Below are positions 35,101 to 43,251 of a DNA stretch of 64,000 nucleotides, piece by piece; the first letter of the stretch is position 1; each line of letters opens with the position of its first letter. Below the pieces are notes generated by a model. That model saw only the letters and a list, made by a program, of their open reading frames with translations, did no database searches and was not told the origin of the DNA. A program made the translations under genes and the position numbers. The stretch comes from Flavobacterium restrictum (GTDB lineage: Bacteria > Bacteroidota > Bacteroidia > Flavobacteriales > Flavobacteriaceae): positions 1 through 64,000 of the forward strand of contig NZ_VJZT01000004.1 of NCBI RefSeq assembly GCF_007097245.1. Reading direction: 5' to 3'.

Positions 35101-36676
35101 AAGGCGGATTGGTCACTTGAGCAAATAATTGTTTGAAATAGTTATACAACAGTTGCGGTTGGTCTGACAATACAGCAAGAGGCGTATCGTTACCCATTGA
35201 ACTCAAGGCTTCGTTTCCTTGTGCTCCCATTGGGTTGATGATCGTTTTTAAATCTTCTATAGTGTAACCAAACAAACGTTGTCTGGTTTCAAAATCAATT
35301 TTTTCAGTTGGAATTTGATTATTGGTATACGGGATTTTGGCTAATTGCAACAAATTGTTGTCCAACCATTCTCTGTAAGGACGTTTAGTTACGATAGCGT
35401 GTTTTATTTCGTCATCTTCAATAATACGTCCTTCATTCATATCAACAAGGAACATTTTCCCTGGTTCTAATCTTCCGTGTTGTATTACATCTTCTGGCTT
35501 AACGTCAAGAACACCAATTTCTGACGACATGATTACAAAACCGCTTTTGGTCAACGTATAACGCGATGGACGCAATCCGTTTCTATCTAACAAGGCACCA
35601 ATAACGTTTCCATCAGTAAAAGGAATCGAAGCTGGACCATCCCAAGGTTCCATGATACAAGCATTGTATTCGTAGAACGCTTTCTTTTCGTCCGACATCG
35701 TTTGGTGTTTTTCCCAAGCTTCTGGAACCACCATCATCATCACTTCTGGAAGTGAACGACCAGTCATTAATAACAACTCCACCACCATATCCATAGAAGC
35801 AGAATCTGATTTTCCTTCTAAAATGATTGGGAATAATTTTTTTAAGTCGTCACCAAAAACATCACTTTTCATCAATTCCTCACGAGCACGCATTCTGCTT
35901 ACGTTTCCTCTCAAAGTATTGATTTCACCATTGTGACACATGTATCTAAACGGTTGTGCCAAATCCCAAGACGGGAATGTATTGGTAGAGAAACGTTGGT
36001 GAACCAAAGCTAATCTGGTGACCAAATCGCTATCTAATAAATCAGTATAGTAACGGCTGATGTCTTCTGGCATCAACAATCCTTTGTATATTATAGTAGT
36101 AGTAGAACAACTTGAAAAGTAAAACATGTGACTTTCGGAAGTTCTTGAGTTGCGAATCGTGTGTTCGGCAATTTTTCGAGCCAAGAATAATTTGGCATTG
36201 AATTGTTGTTCGGTAATATCCAAACCATTTTTGCCCACAAATACTTGTTTAACCGTTGGTTCTTTTTCGGCAGCAATTTGACCTAAATTAGAAACATCAA
36301 CAGGAACATCTCTCCATCCTAAAACGGCAAGATTTTGATCTTTTATCGCTTTTTCAAAAGTAGTTTTACAAAAAGTGACTTGATTTTGACTTTTTGGCAT
36401 AAAAGCCATCCCAACTGCATATTCTCTCGCTTCAGGTATTTCGAAATCACATACTTTCTTAAAAAAAGCATGGGGAATATCAAATAAAATTCCGGCACCA
36501 TCTCCAGTTCTACCATCCGAGCTTACTGCTCCTCTATGTTCTAACTTTATAAGGATATCTAGAGCCTTGTGAATGATGTCGTTCGACTTGATTCCATTCA
36601 AATTACATATAAATCCTGCGCCACAGTTGTCGTGTTCAAATTCGGGCAAATAAAGACCTTGTTCTTTAACTCTCAT
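32159..36676 (-). CDS. gltB: Glutamate synthase, large subunit
   Basis: GltB makes two glutamates from glutamine and 2-oxoglutarate. 1505 residues. Cys18 in DNCGAGF is the N-terminal nucleophile after cleavage of a 17-residue propeptide. The glutaminase domain, central domain, FMN-binding synthase domain (GEGGEDPKRF, GAKPGEGGQLPG, SGYDGGTGAAPL), the [3Fe-4S] Cys set in CIMMRACHLNTCPVG, and the C-terminal glutamate-synthase beta-helix (GEAYINGMAGERFAVRNSG) are all present. TAATTTTG at 36700-36693 (minus) is a possible -7 box with a 13-nt leader. Confidence 0.97.
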   Translation of the reverse strand: MRVKEQGLYLPEFEHDNCGAGFICNLNGIKSNDIIHKALDILIKLEHRGAVSSDGRTGDGAGILFDIPHAFFKKVCDFEIPEAREYAVGMAFMPKSQNQVTFCKTTFEKAIKDQNLAVLGWRDVPVDVSNLGQIAAEKEPTVKQVFVGKNGLDITEQQFNAKLFLARKIAEHTIRNSRTSESHMFYFSSCSTTTIIYKGLLMPEDISRYYTDLLDSDLVTRLALVHQRFSTNTFPSWDLAQPFRYMCHNGEINTLRGNVSRMRAREELMKSDVFGDDLKKLFPIILEGKSDSASMDMVVELLLMTGRSLPEVMMMVVPEAWEKHQTMSDEKKAFYEYNACIMEPWDGPASIPFTDGNVIGALLDRNGLRPSRYTLTKSGFVIMSSEIGVLDVKPEDVIQHGRLEPGKMFLVDMNEGRIIEDDEIKHAIVTKRPYREWLDNNLLQLAKIPYTNNQIPTEKIDFETRQRLFGYTIEDLKTIINPMGAQGNEALSSMGNDTPLAVLSDQPQLLYNYFKQLFAQVTNPPLDGIREEIITDTSLAIGGDHNVFDITDQHCKKIKIQNPVISNEDLDKIRHIDHADFKSVTISTLYKIEKGVNGLERALEKCVQATFKAVSEGCNIVILSDRGVSEEMAPIPMLLATSYIHHSLNILKVRSKFGIIIESAEPREPHHFALLFGYGASAINPYMVNEIIHDQVNQGFITGVKADYAIGNYNKAIAKGILKIMNKIGISTLHSYRAAQIFEILGLNKTFTSKYFPYTPSRIEGIGLMEIEREVKKRYQNAFPKSEIANLLPLEIGGIYRWRRNGEKHMFNPTTISKLQQAVRLNSPESYKEYSKMVNDQSENLMTIRGLFEFNNLDPISIDEVEPWTEIVKKFKTGAMSYGSISSEAHENLAIAMNRIGGKSNSGEGGEDPKRFQKELNGDSRNSAIKQVASGRFGVSINYLTNAKEIQIKMAQGAKPGEGGQLPGEKVVPWIAETRNSTPYVGLISPPPHHDIYSIEDLSQLIFDLKNANREARVNVKLVSEVGVGTIAAGVAKAKADVILISGYDGGTGAAPLTSLQHTGIPWELGLAEAQQTLILNDLRSRVVLECDGQLKTGRDVAIAALLGAEEFGFATAPLVASGCIMMRACHLNTCPVGIATQDPELRKNFKGTPEHIINFMYFIAEELREIMAQLGFRTLKEMVGQSQKLNVNKAIKHYKASGLDLSMILYKPEKAKTVPNHNTTTQDHALENVLDFAIIKAAIPSIYRKEKTRVTFDIKNTDRSVGAILSNEISKIYGAQGLPEDTILVDFTGSAGQSFGAFATNGLSFKIHGNCNDYLGKGLSGGKLIIKVPPTATFSPEDNIIIGNVALYGAITGEAYINGMAGERFAVRNSGATAVVEGIGDHGCEYMTGGTVVVLGKTGRNFAAGMSGGVAYVYDAKKKFENGLCNMEMVALETLEEEDLTKLRRLIRNHSMYTNSPLAKRILTDWENESKHFIKVMPTDYKKALQRLANEKQVEELIAL

Positions 36677-37081
36677 GCTGATAATTTTTTTACAAAATTA
36701 AAGATTTCATAACATATAACGAATGGAAATGACTTTTAAGCCCCATTTTTGCTATAAAAGTAAAATAAGCTTAAATAAATGATAATAATCTCAATTAAGT
36801 AGGTTTGAATTGTAAAATCAATAATAAAATCAAAAATTAAGTCCTAGCAAAAGTGGTTTTTGTACTATTTATTCTGTTATAAGTTTGGGTTTGAAATTTA
36901 TAACAAAATTTTATAGATTCTTTATATTTTTTCTTTAAAACAGTACTTTGAAGCTCATTTTATATAATAGTTTTGCGTTGTCATTAAATTTCAAAAAAAA
37001 AATACAGTTCCGTTTAATTTTGCTATTTTTGTGCCACTTTTATTCTGAAATAAATTCAGAAACCAGACAAATTCTTTTATT
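36677..37081. promoter_or_regulatory. Divergent promoter region of gltB and sucC
   Basis: 405 bp, very AT-rich, no gene. Candidate boxes: TAATTTTG (36700-36693, minus) for gltB and TATTTTTG (37024-37031, plus) for sucC. The -33 elements are not clear. Confidence 0.4.
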
Positions 37082-38275
37082 ATGAACATACACGAATATC
37101 AAGGAAAAGAGATTCTAGCTAGCTATGGCGTTCGCATTCAACGCGGCATTGTAGCTAATAGTCCAGTAGAAGCAGTAGCCGCTGCAAAACAATTAACTAC
37201 TGAAACAGGTACCAGCTGGTACGTTGTGAAAGCACAAGTACACGCCGGTGGTCGTGGAAAAGGTGGTGGTGTGAAATTAGCCAAAAACTTGCAACAAGTA
37301 GAGGAAATTTCAGAACAAATTATTGGTATGCAATTGATTACGCCTCAAACATCTGCAGAGGGTAAAAAAGTACATAAAGTTTTAATCGCCGAGGATGTGT
37401 ATTATCCAGGTGAAAGCGAAACTTCAGAATTTTATGTTTCTGTCCTTTTAAATAGAGGTACAGGACGAAATATGATCATGTATTCTACCGAAGGTGGTAT
37501 GGATATCGAAGAAGTGGCGGAACATACACCTCATTTAATTTTTACCGAAGAAGTAGATCCTTCAGTAGGATTACAAGGTTTTCAAGCTAGACGAATTGCC
37601 TTTAATTTAGGTCTTTCCGGAAATGCTTTCAAAGAAATGGTGAAATTTATTGATTCATTATACAATGCGTATATTGGTTCAGATGCTTCCATGTTTGAAA
37701 TCAACCCCGTTTTGAAAACATCTGACAATAAAATTTTGGCAGTTGATGCCAAAGTAAATATCGATGATAATGCGTTGTACAGACAAAAGAAATATGCTGA
37801 TATGCGTGACATTCGTGAGGAAAATCCAATCGAAGTAGAAGCAAAAGAAGTAGGATTGAACTACGTAGATCTTGACGGAAGTGTAGGATGTATGGTAAAT
37901 GGTGCAGGTCTAGCCATGGCAACTATGGATTTAATTAAATATGCTGGTTTTGAACCTGCAAATTTCCTAGACGTAGGTGGAACTGCCGATGCAAAACGTG
38001 TAGAAACGGCTTTCCGTATTATCTTAAAAGATCCAAACGTAAAAGCAATTTTGATCAATATTTTTGGAGGAATCGTTCGTTGTGACCGTGTGGCACAAGG
38101 AGTTGTTGATGCTTATAAAAACATGGGTGACGCTATAAAAGTGCCAATCATTGTTCGTTTACAAGGAACTAATGCTGTTGAAGCAAAACAAATTATTGAA
38201 AATTCTGGGATGCCAATTTTATCAGCTACAGAATTCCAAGAAGCTGCTGACCAAGTAAAAGTGGCACTTTCTTAA
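37082..38275 (+). CDS. sucC: Succinyl-CoA synthetase beta subunit (ADP-forming)
   Basis: TCA-cycle enzyme that makes ATP from succinyl-CoA. 397 residues. The start MNIHEYQGKEIL, the ATP-grasp segment KAQVHAGGRGKGGGVKLA, FEINPVL and the C-terminal NIFGGIVRCD plus ILSATEFQEA blocks are classic. The alpha-subunit gene sucD is not adjacent: a terminator and selO follow. Confidence 0.97.
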   Translation: MNIHEYQGKEILASYGVRIQRGIVANSPVEAVAAAKQLTTETGTSWYVVKAQVHAGGRGKGGGVKLAKNLQQVEEISEQIIGMQLITPQTSAEGKKVHKVLIAEDVYYPGESETSEFYVSVLLNRGTGRNMIMYSTEGGMDIEEVAEHTPHLIFTEEVDPSVGLQGFQARRIAFNLGLSGNAFKEMVKFIDSLYNAYIGSDASMFEINPVLKTSDNKILAVDAKVNIDDNALYRQKKYADMRDIREENPIEVEAKEVGLNYVDLDGSVGCMVNGAGLAMATMDLIKYAGFEPANFLDVGGTADAKRVETAFRIILKDPNVKAILINIFGGIVRCDRVAQGVVDAYKNMGDAIKVPIIVRLQGTNAVEAKQIIENSGMPILSATEFQEAADQVKVALS

Positions 38276-38294
38276 TTAGAAAAATAATATATTC

Positions 38295-38328
38295 AAAAAT
38301 CCTGTTCGCTCTAGTGAACAGGATTTTT
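38295..38328 (+). terminator. Terminator after sucC
   Basis: Perfect 13-bp stem AAAAATCCTGTTC (38295-38307) with GAACAGGATTTTT (38316-38328), ending in T. Confidence 0.9.
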
Positions 38329-38406
38329 TGTTTTTAGGAATTATATCGAATACCTTTACCTCAAACAATTGCTGTTTTTTTTTGAACATTAGCATCCTTT
38401 CAAGAC

Positions 38407-39969
38407 ATGAAACTTCAAATACAACATAATTTTATATCCCAATTACCCGCTGATCCTATCGAAATCAATATACCGAGACAGGTGGAGCAAGCTTGTTTTT
38501 CTTACGTAGAACCCAAACAGCCTTCCAATCCTTCTTTGATGCATGCTTCGAAGGAAGTAGCTGCATTAATAGGACTTGAGCAAGACGCTATTTTTTCAGC
38601 CGATTTTTTGACTATTTTTTCGGGAAAAAAGGTGTATCCGGGCACGAAGCCTTTTGCATTAGCGTATGCGGGACATCAATTTGGGAATTGGGCGGGACAA
38701 CTCGGCGATGGACGTGCGATTAATTTAACCGAAGTTACTCATAATAACCAATCCTATATTTTACAACTAAAAGGTGCAGGCTCAACACCCTATTCTCGAA
38801 CTGCTGATGGTTTTGCCGTTTTGCGTTCTTCGATCAGGGAGCATTTGTGTGCCGAAGCCATGCATTATCTGGGGATTCCTACCACTCGGTCGCTCTCGCT
38901 TATCCTTTCTGGTGATCCCGTTTTACGTGATGTTTTGTATAATGGTAATCCTGCTTACGAAAAAGGGGCAATTGTATGCAGAGTTGCGCCATCGTTTATT
39001 CGTTTTGGCAGTTTCGAATTGTTTGCTTCACGCAATGACGATGCCAATCTCAAGTTATTGGCTGATTTTTCTATCAAACATCATTTTCAGCATATAACCG
39101 CAACAGGAACAGCAAAATACCTAGCTTTCTTTGAAGAAGTAACCCAAACAACTCTCGAAATGATTCTCCATTGGCAACGAGTAGGCTTTGTTCATGGCGT
39201 AATGAATACGGATAATATGTCTATTCACGGCATCACCATTGACTATGGTCCCTACGGCTGGCTGGAGGATTACAATCCTGACTGGACACCCAATACTACT
39301 GATAATCAATACAAAAGATACCGTTTTGGGAACCAACCTGAAATGGCACTTTGGAATTTATACCAATTGGCAAATGCATTGTACCCACTGATAAACGATG
39401 CCAAACCACTCGAAGCAATTCTAAATGCGTTTAGCACCCGTTATGAAAAAAAGTATTTGTTGATGATGCAGGAAAAATTGGGTTTGCATATCCCAAAAGA
39501 ATCAGATGCGATTCTAATACAAAACCTAACGCAACTGCTGCCAGTTGTAGAAACAGATATGACGATTTTCTTTCGGAATTTAGCCAATGTAACCAAGGAC
39601 GATGCAGCAGCTACCGCTTTCGACAAAATAAAATACGCCTTTTATAACGAAGAGATCAACGAAACGGTCTTGAAAAACTGGCACGATTGGCTCGCAACCT
39701 ATTGCCTTCGACTTCAAGAAGAATCGCTATTGGATACCGAAAGAAAAGCAGTAATGAATGCTGTAAATCCCAAATATGTTTTACGCAATTATATGGCGCA
39801 ACTCTGTATTGATGACGCTGACAAAGGCGATTACGCTCTACTGAACGCCCTTTTTGAAATGCTTAAAAATCCCTACGCAGAGCAGCCCAATTATGAAAAA
39901 TGGTTTGCCAAAAGACCCGATTGGGCAAGAAATAAAGTAGGTTGCTCAATGTTAAGTTGCAGCTCTTAA
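38407..39969 (+). CDS. selO: SelO-family protein adenylyltransferase (YdiU)
   Basis: 520 residues. SelO has a pseudokinase fold that binds ATP upside-down and transfers AMP to proteins, linked to oxidative stress. Visible blocks: AYAGHQFGNWAGQLGDGRA, QLKGAGSTPYSRTADGFAVLRSS, the active-site stretch GVMNTDNMSIHG followed by TIDYGPYGW (Asn, Asp metal ligands). The tail CSMLSCSS has Cys where eukaryotic SelO has selenocysteine. Single-gene unit with its own terminator. Confidence 0.95.
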   Translation: MKLQIQHNFISQLPADPIEINIPRQVEQACFSYVEPKQPSNPSLMHASKEVAALIGLEQDAIFSADFLTIFSGKKVYPGTKPFALAYAGHQFGNWAGQLGDGRAINLTEVTHNNQSYILQLKGAGSTPYSRTADGFAVLRSSIREHLCAEAMHYLGIPTTRSLSLILSGDPVLRDVLYNGNPAYEKGAIVCRVAPSFIRFGSFELFASRNDDANLKLLADFSIKHHFQHITATGTAKYLAFFEEVTQTTLEMILHWQRVGFVHGVMNTDNMSIHGITIDYGPYGWLEDYNPDWTPNTTDNQYKRYRFGNQPEMALWNLYQLANALYPLINDAKPLEAILNAFSTRYEKKYLLMMQEKLGLHIPKESDAILIQNLTQLLPVVETDMTIFFRNLANVTKDDAAATAFDKIKYAFYNEEINETVLKNWHDWLATYCLRLQEESLLDTERKAVMNAVNPKYVLRNYMAQLCIDDADKGDYALLNALFEMLKNPYAEQPNYEKWFAKRPDWARNKVGCSMLSCSS

Positions 39970-39984
39970 GACTTGTTTTAAACT

Positions 39985-40014
39985 AAAAAATCCTGAAAAT
40001 ATTCAGGATTTTTT
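39985..40014. terminator. Terminator after selO
   Basis: AAAAAATCCTGAA (39985-39997) pairs with TTCAGGATTTTTT (40002-40014); short loop and T-rich end. It may also serve the convergent DUF1456 gene. Confidence 0.9.
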
Positions 40015-40031
40015 GATATTAGGTTAATTTT

Positions 40032-40496
40032 TTATTTTTTATTTTTCCCGAAATTAAACTTTACTTTTTCGACAACTTGTATTTTATTATTTCCTTTTGG
40101 GAACTCTTTTTTTGAGATTTTCTTTGCAGCAGGTTTTGATTTTGAAGGACTTTCGTCGCCTCTTGATCGTTCTTCGTCTTTGGGTTTTGGCTTGAACTCT
40201 GCTCTTTTAGCATCGCCATCTTTTACCGGGATTTCGGCTTTATGTTTGGCTAAAACGGCGTTTGGATTTTTTGGGTTTTCTTTGGTTCCACGCAAGTGAA
40301 TAACCAATCCATTAAGGAAATTTCGCAATACTTGATCGCCACATTCCATATAATTTTCATGCTTTTCGTCTCTAAAAAAAGCACCCAATTCTGATTTTGT
40401 GATTCTAAAATCTACTAATTCTAAAATTTCAACTATTTGGTCATCACGCAACATGAGTGCTACACGAAGTTTTTTGAAAATATCGTTATTTGTCAT
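40032..40496 (-). CDS. DUF1456 family protein (YehS-like)
   Basis: 154 residues. The first 75 carry two copies of the DUF1456 helical repeat (NNDIFKKLRVALMLRDDQIVEIL and CGDQVLRNFLNGLVIHLRG). The C-terminal half is Lys/Pro/Ser-rich, disordered and strongly basic, suggesting nucleic-acid or protein binding. Function unknown. It sits alone between selO and the epimerase. Confidence 0.9.
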   Translation of the reverse strand: MTNNDIFKKLRVALMLRDDQIVEILELVDFRITKSELGAFFRDEKHENYMECGDQVLRNFLNGLVIHLRGTKENPKNPNAVLAKHKAEIPVKDGDAKRAEFKPKPKDEERSRGDESPSKSKPAAKKISKKEFPKGNNKIQVVEKVKFNFGKNKK

Positions 40497-40598
40497 TTTA
40501 TTTATTTTTTTACAAAGGTAAGACTAAAAAGCAATTGGTACACGTTTTTAGATTTAGAATTGGTTGTTCTTTAGCGGATTTGGATTTTTTTAAAACCA

Positions 40599-41609
40599 TT
40601 AGAGTAGTTTTACGCCTGTTCCGTTTTCGGTAGCGTACCTGATTTTACCATAATCTATGGTGATTCCGCTAGCAATATCTTGCGCTAATAGCAGCGAACC
40701 GTCCATATCCACATAATCCAATTGAGGCAGCAAATGTGCAATTGCCGAAATCCCAACGGTAGATTCTGTCATGCAGCCCACCATGGTTTTTAGCCCTAAT
40801 TTCTTGGCTTCTTCAATCATTCGTTTGGCGGGAGTTAGTCCGCCACATTTGGCTAATTTGATGTTTACACCATGAAAACACGGATGGCATTTGGCTACAT
40901 CGGTTTCGATAATACAACTTTCATCGGCAATGATAGGCAATACCGAATGTTTAAAAACTTCGGCATGAGCGTGCCAATCATCTGCTTTTAGGGGTTGCTC
41001 TAGGAATTCGACACCCAGTTTTTGGAGCGCAATAGCATTTGTAATGGTTTCATCAACATTCCAACCGCAATTGGCATCGATTCTAAAAATGGCGTTTGTA
41101 TGTTTTCGCAATTCGGTAACAATGGCAATATCTTGGGGCGTTCCTAATTTTATTTTATAAATAGGCCACGGCAATTCTTTCATTTTTTCGACCATTTTTT
41201 CGACAGAAGCAATACCAATCGTATAATCGGTTACTGGATTATTTTGAGGGTTATACTGCCACAATTCGTATAGTTTTTTTCCTTTTTTACGAGCATATAA
41301 ATCGTTGTAAGCAATGTCTAATGCACACAAGGCGAATGTATTTTCTTTTAAATAAGGGTGTATTTTTAACCAAAAAACTGCTGGCGTTTCATCAGTAATA
41401 GTTTCAATTAGAGTCCTAATTTTTTCTAAATCCTGCACCATCATGGGCACAGTTATGTGGTAATACGGATTGGATGTTGCTTCCCCAAAGCCCGAAAAGC
41501 CATCACTTTGTAGCTCCACAATCAACGAAGGTTGTACATCTATTGATTTTCTTGAAATGGTAAACGTATGCTTGAGTTTAAGATTATAGGTTCGTATGAT
41601 GAGTTGCAT
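40599..41609 (-). CDS. Dipeptide epimerase (L-Ala-D/L-Glu epimerase type)
   Basis: Enolase-superfamily enzyme, 336 residues. Lys152-x-Lys154 (YKIKLG) and Lys251 (NIKLAK) are the facing catalytic lysines; Asp178 (RIDAN), Glu204 (FLEQPL) and Asp229 (IADES) bind Mg. This pattern matches L-Ala-D/L-Glu epimerases, which convert the murein dipeptide for recycling; the exact dipeptide cannot be told from sequence. It is 74 nt downstream of the esterase gene on the same strand. Confidence 0.92.
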   Translation of the reverse strand: MQLIIRTYNLKLKHTFTISRKSIDVQPSLIVELQSDGFSGFGEATSNPYYHITVPMMVQDLEKIRTLIETITDETPAVFWLKIHPYLKENTFALCALDIAYNDLYARKKGKKLYELWQYNPQNNPVTDYTIGIASVEKMVEKMKELPWPIYKIKLGTPQDIAIVTELRKHTNAIFRIDANCGWNVDETITNAIALQKLGVEFLEQPLKADDWHAHAEVFKHSVLPIIADESCIIETDVAKCHPCFHGVNIKLAKCGGLTPAKRMIEEAKKLGLKTMVGCMTESTVGISAIAHLLPQLDYVDMDGSLLLAQDIASGITIDYGKIRYATENGTGVKLL

Positions 41610-41683
41610 GCTAATTTATTTTAGGTTCAAAAAAAGTATAATTAAGTTTGTTCCATCACTTCATTCATAGTAAAAACATTCCG

Positions 41684-42493
41684 TTAATATCCCAACCATA
41701 AAATTGCTTTTACAAATCCGTCACGCCAGAGTTTTTCGTTGTGCTGTCCCCCTTTTACAATTACTTTTCGGTTTAAATTGAGGCAGTAACAGCGTTTGGT
41801 ATTTATGAGGTATTCCATTTTGTTGAGATCACGAACCATATCTTCATCCCCTTCGGAATCTCCGCAAAGGAAATAATACTTGGTTTGCATTTTTTTAGTG
41901 TTTTCCGCCAATTCAAAAATAGCATTCCGATTAATCCAAAAAGAAGGCGAAAACACACCCGCTTTACCAAAAACAGCAGGATATTGGAGCGTTGCATAAA
42001 AAGACGTCAACCCGCCTAGGGAACTTCCCATAATGCCCGTATGTTTCTTGTCAGGTTTAGTTCTATACGTGGCGTCAATTTGCGGTTTTAGGGTATTGAC
42101 AATGAAATCCAAATACAAATCGCCTTTTCCGCCGCCGTATTTTTCGTTTTTAAAAGGTGTTAATTCAGCCAATCTATTTTCGTTACCATGTTCAATCCCC
42201 ACAATAATAACTTGTGCTTTCAAACTGTCTAATTTTTCATCGATATTCCATTCGCCTACAAAAGAAGTTTTGGCATCAAACAAGTTTTGGGCATCGTGCA
42301 TGTAAATTACAGGATATTTTTTGGTCGTTTTAGCATAATCTAAAGGCAAATACAACCATATTTTTTTGGCAGTACCCAGTTGTGGAGCAGCAATTGTAAA
42401 AGTGGATACTTGCTTGGAAGCAGTACTTTCTTGCGCTATGCAAATGGGAATTGTTGCCCAAAAAAGAAAAAAAAGTAACAATGGTCGAATCAT
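41684..42493 (-). CDS. Secreted alpha/beta-hydrolase esterase
   Basis: 269 residues: signal peptide 1-20 (ending CIAQ), then a putative-esterase (PF00756) fold. Nucleophile Ser158 in GSSLGG, and His in GGQHNEKLWR near the C-terminus are visible; an Asp in CGDSEGDED is the likely third member. Family members include Fes-like siderophore esterases and carbohydrate esterases; substrate unknown. Divergent from the TerB-like gene. Confidence 0.88.
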   Translation of the reverse strand: MIRPLLLFFLFWATIPICIAQESTASKQVSTFTIAAPQLGTAKKIWLYLPLDYAKTTKKYPVIYMHDAQNLFDAKTSFVGEWNIDEKLDSLKAQVIIVGIEHGNENRLAELTPFKNEKYGGGKGDLYLDFIVNTLKPQIDATYRTKPDKKHTGIMGSSLGGLTSFYATLQYPAVFGKAGVFSPSFWINRNAIFELAENTKKMQTKYYFLCGDSEGDEDMVRDLNKMEYLINTKRCYCLNLNRKVIVKGGQHNEKLWRDGFVKAILWLGY

Positions 42494-42552
42494 GGGTTGG
42501 CTTTTTGTATTTTAACTTTAAAAACGATATTTTAGCTAAAAATAATAAATTG

Positions 42553-42954
42553 ATGAATAGCTTTGAAGAAAAAAGAAGTTTACTTTTAGAAATGATCGCT
42601 TTCTCTACCGTTGATGGGAGGTTGCATGGGAGAGAATACCAGTTTTTAAAAATTGTCGCTACCGAATTAGGAATCGAAAAAGCGGTTTTCAATGATTTAT
42701 TTCATCAAGAATTGCCTATTTTGAACATAAAATCCGAATTTCAACGTATTCAACAGTTCTATAGATTGGCCTTGTTAATGTATTGCGATGGCGTTTTGCA
42801 CGCCAAAGAAGCAGTTGCTATTTCTCAAATTGCCATTGATATGGGACTAAATCCTGTTGCCACAAAGCGGGTACTGCAAATGATGAAAGAAGCACCAAAC
42901 GCTATGGTGGATCCCAAGATTTTGTTACACGTTTTTCAAGAGCAACACAATTAA
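42553..42954 (+). CDS. TerB-like protein
   Basis: 133 residues from ATG 42553 (MNSFEEKRSLLLEMIAFSTVDG). An in-frame ATG at 42451 would overlap the divergent esterase gene by 43 nt and adds a stretch with no family character. The all-helical pattern with two acidic repeats (AFSTVDGRLHGREYQFL and LMYCDGVLHAKEAVAI) resembles TerB, a metal-binding helical fold named for tellurite resistance; its role in this phylum is unknown. Confidence 0.85.
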   Translation: MNSFEEKRSLLLEMIAFSTVDGRLHGREYQFLKIVATELGIEKAVFNDLFHQELPILNIKSEFQRIQQFYRLALLMYCDGVLHAKEAVAISQIAIDMGLNPVATKRVLQMMKEAPNAMVDPKILLHVFQEQHN

Positions 42955-43102
42955 TACCTTTTACAGATTAGCCTTTCCGTTTCCAAAAACGGATATGCTG
43001 ACCTCTTGAACACAAAAATGAAATTTATGGGGCTCAAAAATAGGTTAAAACTATGTGCTTGGCTATATTTCGTTTTTCTGTATCTAAAACTTTTTTAACC
43101 AC

Positions 43103-43140
43103 AAATTGCACCAATTTCCAACAATTAATTGGTGCAATTT
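43103..43140. terminator. Hairpin between convergent genes
   Basis: Perfect 14-bp stem AAATTGCACCAATT (43103-43116) with AATTGGTGCAATTT (43127-43140). T/A-rich flanks; probably ends transcripts from the TerB-like gene and the M14 gene. Nothing else noted in 42955-43251. Confidence 0.6.
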
Positions 43141-43251
43141 GGGTTTAAAATTAAGCTTTCAATAAGTCTCCCAAACCAAATCTATGGACTTTGATTCCAT
43201 ACTGATTTGGTTAAAATCAGATTAGTTTTTTATTGATTTCGGTATGTGTTT

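Noticed and set aside
36677..37081. Riboswitch or small RNA between gltB and sucC
   Set aside because: AT-rich with no conserved stem set that I could see; promoters explain the space.
42451..42552. N-terminal extension of the TerB-like gene
   Set aside because: It overlaps the divergent esterase start and lacks family residues; ATG 42553 fits better.
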